A stretch of 64,000 nt of DNA from Streptomyces sp. BK208 (GCF_004364245.1 NZ_SOAV01000019.1:1-64000); one strand, 5' to 3'; shown: positions 35,719-44,317, counted from the stretch's first letter. A program made the numbers and translations. The notes: generated by a model from the letters alone, not told the origin.

Positions 35719-35967
35719 ATGGCTCACTTCATGGACGTACACCGCGGAATGCACGGCATCACAGCGGACCAGCTGCACCGGGCCCACCAGGCCGATCTCG
35801 CCGTGGAGAAGGACGAGGACGTCCACTTCCGGCAGGCGTGGGCGGACCCGGACTCCGGCACGATCTACTGCCTCTCCGAAGGCCCGTCGGCCGAGGCGGT
35901 CCAGCGCGTTCACGAACGCACCGGCCACAAGGCGGACGAGATCCACGAGGTCCCGCTGTCCGTGTAG
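35719..35967 (+). CDS. DUF4242 protein, nickel-binding SCO4226 type
   Basis: An 82-residue protein, MAHFMDVHRGMHGITADQL, of ferredoxin-like fold. The histidines near the N terminus (DVHRGMHG) and the later DVHFRQAW are the likely metal ligands. From memory, S. coelicolor SCO4226, also 82 residues in the same position, binds nickel. It lies 112 bp after the Cys-rich peptide gene. The ATG at 35719 gives the family length; its ribosome site AAGGGGG is 11 nt away. Confidence 0.82.
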   Translation: MAHFMDVHRGMHGITADQLHRAHQADLAVEKDEDVHFRQAWADPDSGTIYCLSEGPSAEAVQRVHERTGHKADEIHEVPLSV

Positions 35968-36081
35968 CCCGCCCGGGCCGCAGTGCGCGTGGCCGGCACA
36001 CGGTCACCGACCGGACCGGACCGCGGTGATCGGGCGCCGCCGGGGCGCTCCCTGACACGGTGGATGCCGAAGGGAGGCCCC

Positions 36082-36951
36082 ATGATCACCGCGTTGAACG
36101 ACCTGGTCGACCTGGTCGAGGACCACCTCGGCGAGGAGCCGGACGTACCCGCCCTGGCCGCGAAGCTCGGCACCACCGAGTACCACCTGCGCCGGATGTT
36201 CTCGTCGCTGGCGGGCATGCCGCTGTCGGAGTACGTGCGCCGGCGCCGCATGACGGTCGCCGCCGCCGACGTCGTACGGGGCGAGGACGACCTGCTGGGC
36301 ATCGCCGTCCGGTACGGATACGGCTCCACGGAGGCGTTCGGACGCGCGTTCCGGTCGGTCCACGGCTCCGCCCCGCGCGACGTACGCCGTGACGGGGGTC
36401 CCCTTCGGACACAACCGCAGCTCAGGTTCCGCCTGACCGTCGAAGGGCACACCCGCATGGACACCCGCTTCACCGACCGCCCCGCGTTCCGCCTGATCGG
36501 ACACGCGACCCGCGTCCCCCTCATCCACGAGGGCGTCAACCCGCACATCCGGCAGCACATCGCCGCCCTCCCCCAGGAGGCCCACGCCCGCCTGAAGGCC
36601 CTCGGCGACACGGAGCCGGCGGGTCTGCTCCAGGTCAGCGACGACGTGGCCCAGGACAGCGCGGAGGGCACCGAACTGACCTACCTGCACGGCGTGGCCG
36701 TCTCCGCCGGCGCCCCGGCCCCCGACGACCTCGACGCCATCGAGGTCCCGGCCGGCACGTGGGCGGTCTTCCGCAGCGCGGGCGCCTACCCGGACGCCCT
36801 CCAGACCACCTGGGCGGCCACCGCGGCCGAGTGGTTCCCCTCCAACCCCTGGCGGCTGCGCCCCGGCCCGTCGATCGTCACCGTCCTGGACCGGTCGGAC
36901 GACTTCACGACGGCGACGACCGAACTGTGGCTGCCGGTGGAACCGGCCTGA
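36082..36951 (+). CDS. AraC-family regulator with GyrI-like effector domain
   Basis: A 289-residue protein. Residues 1-100 are an N-terminal AraC DNA-binding domain with two helix-turn-helix units (DVPALAAKLGTTEYHLRRMFSSLAGMPLSEYVRRRRM and DLLGIAVRYGYGSTEAFGRAFRSVHG). Residues about 125-289 form a GyrI/SOUL-like small-molecule-binding domain (IEVPAGTWAVFRSAGAYPDALQTTW). This order resembles Rob/BltR-type stress regulators that sense amphipathic drugs. ATG follows GGGAGG. The target is not obvious; the next gene encodes a cupin-like protein. Confidence 0.9.
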   Translation: MITALNDLVDLVEDHLGEEPDVPALAAKLGTTEYHLRRMFSSLAGMPLSEYVRRRRMTVAAADVVRGEDDLLGIAVRYGYGSTEAFGRAFRSVHGSAPRDVRRDGGPLRTQPQLRFRLTVEGHTRMDTRFTDRPAFRLIGHATRVPLIHEGVNPHIRQHIAALPQEAHARLKALGDTEPAGLLQVSDDVAQDSAEGTELTYLHGVAVSAGAPAPDDLDAIEVPAGTWAVFRSAGAYPDALQTTWAATAAEWFPSNPWRLRPGPSIVTVLDRSDDFTTATTELWLPVEPA

Positions 36952-37014
36952 GGTCAGGGCCCGAGTGCCGTACGGCGGCGGGTCCCGCGGCTCCGGAAGC
37001 TAGCATCCGGAGCC

Positions 37015-37413
37015 ATGAACGACAGCGTGTACGTCGGCAACGCGGGCAAGGACGCGGCACTGGACCGGGGGTGGCTGCTGGGGCACTTCAAGGACGCCTC
37101 CGACCCCCGGCACAGTGAGGACGTCGAGATCAAGTGGGGCGTCCACCCGAAGGGCGACGAGCGCGCCCACTGGGTCCACGGCGAGGAACGCACCGCCTTG
37201 CAGGTCCTCATCAGCGGCCGCTTCCGGGTGGAACTGCCGGGCCGCAGCGTGGTCCTGGCCGAACAGGGCGACTACGTCGTGTGGGGCAGGGGCGTCGACC
37301 ACTCCTGGTACGCCGAGGAGGAGTCCGTCGTCCTCACGGTGCGGTGGCCGTCCGTGCCCGGGTACGCGGTCGCCGGCCAGGACGACGGCGCTCCGCGGGC
37401 CACCGGCACCTGA
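37015..37413 (+). CDS. Cupin-like small protein
   Basis: A 132-residue protein with a cupin pattern: EIKWGVHPKGDERAHWVHGEERTALQVLISGRFRVELPGRS followed by LAEQGDYVVWGRGVDHSWYAEEESVVLTVRWPS. The two His-containing motifs could bind a metal, but the family members I recall have no tested function and are sometimes misnamed signal peptidase. Its stop codon is inside a 26-bp tandem duplication. Confidence 0.75.
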   Translation: MNDSVYVGNAGKDAALDRGWLLGHFKDASDPRHSEDVEIKWGVHPKGDERAHWVHGEERTALQVLISGRFRVELPGRSVVLAEQGDYVVWGRGVDHSWYAEEESVVLTVRWPSVPGYAVAGQDDGAPRATGT

Positions 37414-37456
37414 GCTGTGGTGCCCGCAACGGCACCTGAGCTGTGGTGTCCGTGTC
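37405..37456 (+). repeat. 26-bp tandem duplication across a stop codon
   Basis: Copies 37405-37430 and 37431-37456 share GGCACCTGAGCTGTGGTG exactly and diverge only in the last eight bases. The first copy contains the TGA of the cupin gene. Confidence 0.8.
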
Positions 37457-37500
37457 CGGCCCCCTAGGCTGAGCACCCGTCCACACAGCATGGGGGAGAA

Positions 37501-37896
37501 ATGACCAGCAGATTCACGGAGTTGTCCGTCGACTGCCACGATCCGGAGCTGCTCGCGGCCTTCTGGTGCGCGGTTCTCGACTTCGAGGTGATCGACCGGG
37601 GCGAGGACAAGGTCGAGATCGGCTCCTGGGAGCCGACCGCGGAGGAGGTCCGGGCCCGCCAGATGCCGCCCACGCTCGTCTTCATCCAGGTGCCCGAGGG
37701 CAAGTCCGCGAAGAACCGGCTCCACCTGGACGTCAGCCCCATCGACGGCAGCACCGACGACGAGGTGACCAGACTCCTCGGCCTCGGCGCCACCAAGGTG
37801 GACGTGGGCCAGGGCTCCGGCCGGAGCTGGGTGGTCATGGCCGACCCCGAGGGCAACGAGTTCTGCGTCCTGCGCACCCTGGCCCCGTCCGACTGA
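37501..37896 (+). CDS. VOC/glyoxalase-like domain protein
   Basis: A 131-residue protein of the vicinal oxygen chelate fold: FTELSVDCHDPELLAAFWCAVLDFEV at the start, RLHLDVSPIDG in the middle and VVMADPEGNEFCVL at the end are typical glyoxalase-like-6 signatures. Metal ligands would include His and Glu in NRLHLDV and GNEFCV. It has one module, so it probably dimerises. The substrate is unknown. GGGGGAGAA precedes the ATG. Confidence 0.87.
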   Translation: MTSRFTELSVDCHDPELLAAFWCAVLDFEVIDRGEDKVEIGSWEPTAEEVRARQMPPTLVFIQVPEGKSAKNRLHLDVSPIDGSTDDEVTRLLGLGATKVDVGQGSGRSWVVMADPEGNEFCVLRTLAPSD

Positions 37897-37950
37897 CCGC
37901 TCCCCGACACCGGCGGCGGACCCGTCACTTGCCGCCCCGGAAACCCGATA

Positions 37951-37995
37951 CTTTCCACGCCGGAAACAGACTGCTGCTGTTTCCGGCATGGAAAG
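37951..37995. promoter_or_regulatory. 19-bp inverted repeat overlapping a start codon
   Basis: CTTTCCACGCCGGAAACAG (37951-37969) and CTGTTTCCGGCATGGAAAG (37977-37995) pair with one G-T mismatch around a 7-nt spacer. The right arm contains the ATG (37988) of the membrane-protein gene. It is either an operator for the linked HTH regulator or a translation-blocking hairpin. Confidence 0.7.
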
Positions 37996-38480
37996 CAACG
38001 GGGTATCCCTCACGCCGGAGCAGGCCCGCGCCGCCCTCGCCGACACCGACCGAGTCCGGATCTCGGCCACGGCACTGACGGCCACGCCGTGGCCGACCTG
38101 GTTCTTCCTCACCCTGACGCTCTACACCCGGCACTTCCGGTCATCCTCGGCGGCATCATGGCCGACCGCGACCGGCTGCTGCCGCGCCCCGCCTGGATGG
38201 CCACCCTGCTGGCGATCACCGCGCTCTACGCGGCGCTCTTCTCCGTCGCGGCGAAGGCGTGGCGCGAGCGGACCGGCGTGGCCCTGCGCACGGACGTCCT
38301 GCCGAAGCGGGCGACACCTGCCGCTCATGATCGGCCTCCCCCTGCTGCTGGCCGGCGGCCCGTACGCCTTCCGCACCACGGGGCAGCCTGCGTGGCTGAT
38401 CGCGGCCTCCCTGATCGGCGCGGCCGTGTCCGTCGGCTTCCACCTCACCTTCGTACGCCTGCACCGGAGGACCGCGCGAG
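37988..38480 (+). pseudogene. Frameshifted four-helix membrane protein gene
   Basis: Coding potential jumps between two frames. From 37988 the frame reads MESNGVSLTPEQARAALADTD and a first helix (WPTWFFLTLTLYT); near 38130 it moves to the other frame (VILGGIMADRDRLLP, WMATLLAITALYAALFSVAAKAW); near 38320 it returns (LPLMIGLPLLLAGGPYAF, LIAASLIGAAVSVGFHLTFVRLHRR). Joined, they give a plausible multi-helix membrane protein of the type paired with a small HTH regulator. Two indels are needed, so this is a pseudogene or contains sequencing errors. The original stop cannot be placed; the first frame stays open to 38626. Confidence 0.65.
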
Positions 38481-38499
38481 CGCCGGGAGCGGCGACCCG

Positions 38500-38796
38500 C
38501 TGGAGGGCTTCGACACCACCATCCACGCCCCGCACCGCCTGCGTATCTGCGCCCTGCTGGAGGCGGCGGGCGAGGCGGAGTTCGGCCTGGTCCAGAAGAA
38601 CCTCGCCCTCTCCGCCTCCGCGCTGAGCAAACACGTCACGGTCCTGATGGACGCCGGCTACGTCGACCAACGCAAGGCCGTCCGCGACACGCGCCAACGC
38701 GTGTGGCTCCGGCTGACGCGGCAGGGCCGGGCGGCGTACCAGGGGCACCTGGCGGCACTACGCGCGATCGTGGAGCCGTCGGATCCGGCGCCCTGA
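38500..38796 (+). CDS. Winged-helix regulator (MarR/HTH_34 type), start uncertain
   Basis: The reading frame clearly encodes a DNA-binding domain: GFDTTIHAPHRLRICALLEAAGEAEF, NLALSASALSKHVTVLMDAGYVDQRK and QRVWLRLTRQGRAAYQGHL, the pattern of small winged-helix regulators of about 100 residues. There is no ATG, GTG or TTG in frame between about 38300 and the conserved start. A CTG at 38500 has GGGAG 10 nt upstream and would give 98 residues. Either a rare CTG start is used or the normal start has been lost with the damage to the upstream gene. It would normally repress its membrane-protein partner. Confidence 0.65.
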   Translation: MEGFDTTIHAPHRLRICALLEAAGEAEFGLVQKNLALSASALSKHVTVLMDAGYVDQRKAVRDTRQRVWLRLTRQGRAAYQGHLAALRAIVEPSDPAP

Positions 38797-38846
38797 TCCG
38801 GCTTTCTGATCCGGCGGCTGTCGGTGCCGCGTGACACCGTGCCGCC

Positions 38847-39332
38847 ATGACCACATCGACAGAGCTGACCCTCTTCGCCGACTACTTCCAGATACACGTC
38901 TGCGACGCGGATGCGGACGGTGACCTCAGCGATGCCTGGACGGGCCAGGCCGTCGCCGATCACCTGGCGGTCGCGCAGGACGCGCTGGGCATCGGCACGG
39001 TGGTCAACGTCGACGTGTCCGTCACGGTCGTCCTCCTGCCTCAGGAACCGGAGGACGACAGCTCGGAGTTCGACCACGTCGTCGAGGCCGGCCTGGAGGT
39101 GTCGTCGGGTCGCCTGATGGTTCTGGGCTGCACGGACTACGGCCCGGGCGCAGCCACGTTCGAGGTCCCGCCCGGCTTGAACCGCGTCCGCGTCTCCCGG
39201 AGCAACCTGACCCGGGCAGCTCAGGCCGACGTCGATTCAGCGGCGAGTCCCGAAACCATGGAGAAGATCCGCATCCAGGTATGGGCGGCCCCGGACTCCC
39301 CGCCCGCGGTCATCAAACGGTGGGCTTTCTGA
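38847..39332 (+). CDS. Conserved acidic protein of unknown function
   Basis: A 161-residue protein with strong coding bias: MTTSTELTLFADYFQIHVCDADADGDLSDAW at the start, VNVDVSVTVVLLP, SGRLMVLGCTDYGPGAATFEVPPGLNRVRVSRSN, and a C-terminal RIQVWAAPDSPPAVIKRW. The beta-rich pattern beginning L-T-L-F-A-D-Y-F-Q-I looks like families that serve as immunity or nuclease-inhibitor proteins (ComJ-like), but I cannot assign it. It lies 50 bp after the winged-helix gene, possibly in the same transcript. No membrane segment. Confidence 0.7.
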   Translation: MTTSTELTLFADYFQIHVCDADADGDLSDAWTGQAVADHLAVAQDALGIGTVVNVDVSVTVVLLPQEPEDDSSEFDHVVEAGLEVSSGRLMVLGCTDYGPGAATFEVPPGLNRVRVSRSNLTRAAQADVDSAASPETMEKIRIQVWAAPDSPPAVIKRWAF

Positions 39333-39670
39333 CCTTCCCACAAGGGGCAGTCGGTGCCGACCGTCGGCGCGACGACATCTCCGCCACCGAGGCGCGGGGT
39401 TGCCCCCACCATCGGTCACGGCAACGTTCTACGGCCGCCATCCCCGGGCCCGTTGTCAGTGCCGACCTCTACGCTCCCAAGTGCGCGGTCGGCTTCCGGG
39501 GGTTCCAGCTCTGTAAGGAATGGTTGCATCCCCGGCCTGTACGGGGGCGGCCCGGAGCATCGTCCGGGACCTAACCGACGGTCGGGCTACGTCGATGGCC
39601 AGCAGATGACCTGCCAGAGCCGACCGTGCACGGGGGCCGCGGACACCGAGACGGTGATTACGGTCGGCCC
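39333..39670. other. Gene-free interval
   Basis: I see no supported gene, RNA or clear repeat in these 338 bp. Short open frames lack codon bias and ribosome sites. Confidence 0.6.
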
Positions 39671-40146
39671 ATGCAGTGGCTCACCTTGATCAGCACCGTA
39701 GTCGGCGCCGCCATCGCCACGGGCTCCGCCATGCTGTTGGACCGTCAACGGGGGAAGCGGGAGCGCCTGGACCGCGAGGCGCAAGCGCGGCGCATTCTGT
39801 ACGGGGACTACCTGGCCACCCTCTCCGAGGCACGGCACGCCTGCGGCAACATGCCCCGAGATCCCGACATCGCCCCCTCGACGCCCCGCACCACGGCTCG
39901 CGAGGCGTTCGGGCCGTGCATCGGCCTGAGGTGCCAGATGACCATCAGCGGGCCCGATCGCGTCGGGAAGCCTCGGAGGTCACGTTCCGCAGCCTGCGTG
40001 ACCTCCGCGACCGCGTGATGGATGGAGTCCTGGTCACCGACCAGGCCTATCTCCAGGCGCGCCGAACCTACGACGACGCCCTTGCCGCACTTCGGGCACG
40101 CATGCGAAAGGACTTACGCATCAGCGGAGACCGCACTGCGCCCTGA
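39671..40146 (+). pseudogene. Frameshifted small membrane-anchored protein
   Basis: The frame from ATG 39671 encodes MQWLTLISTVVGAAIATGSAML, an N-terminal membrane helix, then a basic/helical stretch (QRGKRERLDREAQARRILYGDYLATLSEARHACG). Near 39955 the coding signal moves to another frame (REASEVTFRSLRDLRDRVMDGVLVTDQ, YDDALAALRARMRKDL) that ends at 40146. Together they make a normal single-helix protein of about 158 residues with a helical cytoplasmic domain. A one-base deletion in GCGTCGGGAAG (about 39960) explains it. Either degenerate or a sequencing error; function unknown. Confidence 0.6.
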
Positions 40147-41007
40147 GGGAGCCCTCGTCCGCGTCGGCACATTGCGGGAACACGTAGCGGGCTCGGCGAA
40201 GCGCCCAACCCGCTGAGCAGCGAACAGCGCCCTCGACGGAGAACGGGGGCTGTACACAGGAGGCTACTTCTTCTTGCCCTGGGTCTTGCCGGGGATCTTG
40301 GTGGCCTGCGTTTTCGCTGCTCAGGAGCGGTGGGTTCGTGCGCCTGGTGGTCGTCGTTAGTCGTCATTGGCCGCCGCCGAGCGGCCTCGGACGGCCCAGG
40401 GACGGCCCAGCTTCGCCGCGCTCGACAGCGGCGGGTTCCCTCGATGTGGCCCGCCTGGGCCTCAGTTGGCGACAGTCAGCCACGACGGCGAGGACGCCGA
40501 CCGACCGGGCGCGCGTGTGCCTCGCTGCACCCCCACTTGCCTCAGCCACACCATTGATGCCGTCGCCAGAGCGAGCCACGGCGGCCGGCCCGTGACGACG
40601 GCGCTGAAGCCCTCAGCTTGGGAAGCCGCGATCACGCGCGACTGGTTCGGGCGCTGACTTCGGCACACGGCTGGGCGCCGGTCTCGTCAGGCGTGCTCGC
40701 GCACCTGGTTCCCCGCTCGATCCGGTGCGCTTGCGCGGCAAACTTCACGAAGGCACGAGCTGTGCCACGCAGCGCGTGGTCAGTGCTCACCTCAAGTTCC
40801 TCTTGTGCGGTCGGCTCCCGAGTTGTCCAGCCCTGGAGAGCAGCTGCACCTCCGGTGAATCGGCGACCTCTGCCCCAACGGAGGAGCCCTCTAAGCGCTC
40901 TCGCGGAGCGAGGGTGAGCCGACTGCTTGACGGGTAGTGTGGAGAGTCAAAGCCGACTAACCTTGGCCGCTGGTGAGGGTCACACCGGTGGGGGGTAGCG
41001 CAGACCA
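40147..41007. other. Gene-poor accessory interval before the HEPN module
   Basis: No complete gene is supported in these 861 bp. On the minus strand, 40264-40320 reads as a gene tail ending in KTQGKKK and a stop, which lacks any upstream coding continuation and so looks like a remnant. The composition falls from about 70% GC towards the AT-richer module that starts at 41008. A TTGACG hexamer at 40927 could be part of the HEPN promoter. Confidence 0.5.
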
Positions 41008-41517
41008 ATGCCAACAGTCACGCTTACCGATCAAATGCTGTTGCATATTTCCACTAGTAAGAGTGCGACTATATCTGCACTTCCAGTAGGAGGAAGCAAG
41101 TATCCGTTTCCTACCGCTCAGCTGCTTCAGCAGATAGTCTCGGATCGCCTACTTCTAGCAGGAGGGCATCTTCGAGCTGGTGACGCCCTCCTTTTTGCAG
41201 CACAGTACAGATCGGCTATCAGTCGCTTCTATTACGCGATGTACCAGGCCGCGCGCGCCATCACTTTCGCAGATACTAAAGGCGACGACCATGAGCGCCA
41301 TAACGTACTGCCACGCAATCTTCCGGGGGCCATTGAGAATTCGGCTCTTCGCGAGACTGAGCTTGTGGACGCCCGCCTGCTGCGAAATCAGGCCGATTAC
41401 GATATCTACCCAATCAAAGAGTCTGATTGGGAGGATGATGCCCGTGCTCTTTCAGTAACTGCGGCGCAATTCCTCCAGATTTGTGAGTCTTTCGCTCTAA
41501 CGAATGGATATATCTGA
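41008..41517 (+). CDS. HEPN-domain-like protein
   Basis: A 169-residue protein. Residues 62-85 (LFAAQYRSAISRFYYAMYQAARAI) and 125-134 (LRNQADYDIY) match the helical core of HEPN proteins of the PF05168 type, in which R..ADY is common. The canonical RNase motif R-x4-6-H is not present at this position (R126 is followed by Tyr131), so RNase activity is uncertain. The first 35 residues look like an added strand-rich segment. Base composition and codon use (AT-ending codons) differ sharply from the surroundings, indicating transfer. The stop overlaps the ATPase start (TGATG). Probably a toxin-like or sensor partner of the ATPase. Confidence 0.75.
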   Translation: MPTVTLTDQMLLHISTSKSATISALPVGGSKYPFPTAQLLQQIVSDRLLLAGGHLRAGDALLFAAQYRSAISRFYYAMYQAARAITFADTKGDDHERHNVLPRNLPGAIENSALRETELVDARLLRNQADYDIYPIKESDWEDDARALSVTAAQFLQICESFALTNGYI

Positions 41518-43166
41518 TGTCGGCAAGTGACTACGAATCGCATATCGCTCGGGTACTTACCGACGCAGACATCTCCATTGTGCGCGTCGAAGAACGATCG
41601 TTCCCAGGGGAACGGTGGGTCCTCATCTGGGTGAATGAGGACTCGATAGCGGCTGCTCAGAGTCTGGCCGGAACCATTGAGCAGGAGCTAAATTCAGTCC
41701 ATAACACGGAAGGTGAGTCTCTAGCTGTCACCTTCAGGCCGCATCGTACCGATGTTGAGAAGCCTCGAACTCCTACGTCAAACAGCGTCCTTGCGTCGCC
41801 GAAGATTGACCAGCTCATCCAGCTACTGGAAGCCCGGTCACGCACATCGGATGCGCTTCCCAGTTTGAAATACATGGAGGACCCGCGCGCAAGCCTGGCT
41901 GCTATCGGCGCGTCGCGTCATCACCTCGTCTACGGTCGACGGGGCGTTGGTAAAACCGCGCTCCTCCTTGAAGCGAAGCGCCTTGCGGAGAAGGATGGAC
42001 ATGTAACAACGTGGATGAATGCGCATACTCTGCGGCTGATGGACCCTTCCGCGGCATTCCTTATGATTGCGGAGAGTGTGTTGTCTTCGCTGGTTCAGCA
42101 TGCAGGCACCTCCCAGGGAGATTCGTTCGCTCGATTGAAAGATCTTGCTGACGAAGTAGCATCCCTTCGAAAAAGGGAAGGAAGTGTAGTCCTCGGCGAT
42201 GTCATTGCCGACCTGAATAAGGCCTTGCGTGCCGTTTTGCGTGCGGACATTGTTCGACTGTATCTCTACCTCGATGATTTCTATCTTTTTCCGATCTCGT
42301 CTCAACCGCATCTGCTGGATCACCTGGCTGGCATGCTGCGCGACTGCGATGGGTGGCTCAAAATCACGAGTATCGAGCGTCTTACTCGGCCGTTCGAGCC
42401 TTCGTCGCGTATTGGTATCGAAATTCCACATGACGTCTCAAAGATCGACCTAGATGTGACTTTGGAGGATCCTGAAGCTACCCAAAAATTCTTGGAGTCC
42501 GTGCTAACTAACTACACAGATACCGTAGGGATCGCCAAGCCGGCGAGTATTACCCGTGGCGCAGCACTCGGCAGGTTGATTCTTGGATCAGGTGGCGTGC
42601 CCAGGGACTACCTGAACCTTTTCGCTTCTTCAATCGTGGCAGCTAGATCTCGTAGCAACGCGCGTGAAGTTGGGCAGGAGGACGTCGCGAATGCTGCCGG
42701 GAAGGCGGCGCGAGGTAAGTTGAGAGATCTTGAGCAAGATGTTTCTGCCGATAGTGCGGATTCTTTGACATCGGCACTCGAATATCTCTCTTCATATGTG
42801 CGGGGGGAGGGTTATACTTACTTCCGTGTCAATGTTGCTCAAAAATCTCATCCAGCCTATGAAACGCTTGCGCGACTCGTCGACCTCCGGTTCGCGCACT
42901 TGATTCAGGCTACGCTCTCGGACCAGCACCGTCAGGGAGTCAAGTATGAGGCGTACATTCTCGATCTGAGTCAGTACTCGGACGTGCGATTGAAGCGGGG
43001 ACTGCACGTACTTGACCTTGAGGATGGAAACTGGACTCTTCGGGTGAGTGGAAAGGCTAATACGCTGAAGAAATTGAAGAGCACTCTCTTCAGGGACGAG
43101 TTGCGACGATCTCCTGTTCTCGACGTCGAAGTTCTTGGGCAGCATGCTGGCCTGGAGACGACGTAA
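41517..43166 (+). CDS. P-loop ATPase (AAA/STAND-like) paired with HEPN protein
   Basis: A 549-residue protein. Residues 1-80 form a small alpha/beta domain; the ATPase core starts near 120 with Walker A GRRGVGKT (140-147) and Walker B LYLYLDDF (Asp253-Asp254); a sensor-like segment (WLKITSIERL) and a helical lid region follow to about 390. The C-terminal 150 residues (EYLSSYVRGEGYTYFRVNV onward) contain a winged-helix-like and beta-rich domain. Its ATG overlaps the HEPN stop, so the two products are probably made in equal amounts. AT-rich codon use marks it as acquired. The layout resembles two-gene nucleotide-gated defence modules, but no named system is recognised. Confidence 0.75.
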   Translation: MSASDYESHIARVLTDADISIVRVEERSFPGERWVLIWVNEDSIAAAQSLAGTIEQELNSVHNTEGESLAVTFRPHRTDVEKPRTPTSNSVLASPKIDQLIQLLEARSRTSDALPSLKYMEDPRASLAAIGASRHHLVYGRRGVGKTALLLEAKRLAEKDGHVTTWMNAHTLRLMDPSAAFLMIAESVLSSLVQHAGTSQGDSFARLKDLADEVASLRKREGSVVLGDVIADLNKALRAVLRADIVRLYLYLDDFYLFPISSQPHLLDHLAGMLRDCDGWLKITSIERLTRPFEPSSRIGIEIPHDVSKIDLDVTLEDPEATQKFLESVLTNYTDTVGIAKPASITRGAALGRLILGSGGVPRDYLNLFASSIVAARSRSNAREVGQEDVANAAGKAARGKLRDLEQDVSADSADSLTSALEYLSSYVRGEGYTYFRVNVAQKSHPAYETLARLVDLRFAHLIQATLSDQHRQGVKYEAYILDLSQYSDVRLKRGLHVLDLEDGNWTLRVSGKANTLKKLKSTLFRDELRRSPVLDVEVLGQHAGLETT

Positions 43167-43539
43167 GGACGGCGGAGAGGCTTTAGGCTGGAGTTGCTTC
43201 GGGGCGAGTGCCCTTGGCTCCGTAAGCTGACGGCGAGTCGGGCAGTCTGTGGTCCTGCTCGGTGCATCACGGCGTTGGCGCCAGCATCTTGGAGGCTCGT
43301 CCCGAAGTCGCTGCCTGGAGCCGTGGAGCCGACCGCGCCCTAGCCGCGACGAATCCCTTTCCTGACTTCAAGCGGCTGATCGCTGCAGAACGCGGCACGG
43401 GCGCCGGCCGGGCTGGAGCGGGGCGGAGACAGGAGCGCAGGCCCGGCCGGGGGCCGGGCCGCGCGCGGTGAGCGGAGCGAGCCGCCTTGATGCCCGTGAA
43501 GAGGGTTATAACTCGCTCCGGGTCAGGAGCACCCGGGGC
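43167..43539. other. Gene-free interval after the ATPase gene
   Basis: These 373 bp lie between the convergent ATPase and GntR genes. No gene or clear terminator hairpin is visible. The base composition returns to high GC from about 43260, marking the right edge of the AT-rich segment. Confidence 0.6.
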
Positions 43540-44298
43540 TCACGCATCGAAGTCGTACTCCAGGATGTACGAGGCCGCGTCCAGCGTCATTTCGTTGACC
43601 TCGACAGGGCGGCCCTCCTCCGTGAACGCGGTGCGGCAGATGAGGATGGCCGGGGTGCCCGCGGACATGCTCAGCTGGGTTGCCTCGTCCGGCGACGGCA
43701 TGCGTGAGCGGATCTCCTCGCGGAAGTGCACCGGCCCGTGGCCGAGTTCGGCGAGGCGGGCGTACGTGCCGCCGGGGCCGGTGTCCTCCTGCGTGATCGC
43801 GGAACCGGCCACCAGGGAAGTGGGCAGGTAGCTCGTCGCCAGCAGGACGGGCTTGCCGTCCAGGACGAAGCGGCGGCGCCGCACGCACACCGTCTCCTGG
43901 TCGGCCAGGTCCAGGACCGCGCCCACACCGTCGGGCGCGACCTCCTCGGTCACGCTGACCCGGTCCACTTCGAGGGAGCGGTTCTCGACGTCGGCCGACC
44001 AGATGGACCGGCCGTTGCCCCACTGCTGTTGGGCGAGCCTCTGGATGCCCCGACGCCTCAGCGGGCGGAACTCGCGGACGAACACGCCGGCACCCTTGCG
44101 GGCCTCGGCGACGCCTTCGTCCCTGAGGACGCTCAAGGCCTGGCGGGCCGTCATGCGGGCCACGCCGTGCGTGGCCATGAGGTCGTTCTCCCCCGGGAGT
44201 CGATCACCGGGACCGTACTCGCCCGACCGGATCGCTTCGCGCAACGCGTCGGCGATCCGCTGGTACTTGGGGCGACGGTCGCCTCCGGTGTTGGCCAT
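43540..44298 (-). CDS. GntR/HutC-family transcriptional regulator
   Basis: A 252-residue regulator. The ATG at 44296-44298 follows GGAGAGGAGG. Residues 1-75 are the winged helix (PKYQRIADALREAIRSGEYGPGDRLPGENDLMATHGVARMTARQALSVLRDEGVAEARKG-type), and 90-252 the UTRA ligand-binding domain (EVAPDGVGAVLDLADQETVCVRRRRFVLDGKPVLLATSYLP, SAGTPAILICRTAFTEEGRPVEV). Regulators of this type are common next to Streptomyces mobile elements (for example KorSA) and also in metabolism. It is divergent from the small-ORF/ATPase pair, and TCTAGA palindromes fill the gap. Confidence 0.9.
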   Translation of the reverse strand: MANTGGDRRPKYQRIADALREAIRSGEYGPGDRLPGENDLMATHGVARMTARQALSVLRDEGVAEARKGAGVFVREFRPLRRRGIQRLAQQQWGNGRSIWSADVENRSLEVDRVSVTEEVAPDGVGAVLDLADQETVCVRRRRFVLDGKPVLLATSYLPTSLVAGSAITQEDTGPGGTYARLAELGHGPVHFREEIRSRMPSPDEATQLSMSAGTPAILICRTAFTEEGRPVEVNEMTLDAASYILEYDFDA

Positions 44299-44317
44299 CC
44301 CGTAGACCTCCTCTCCT

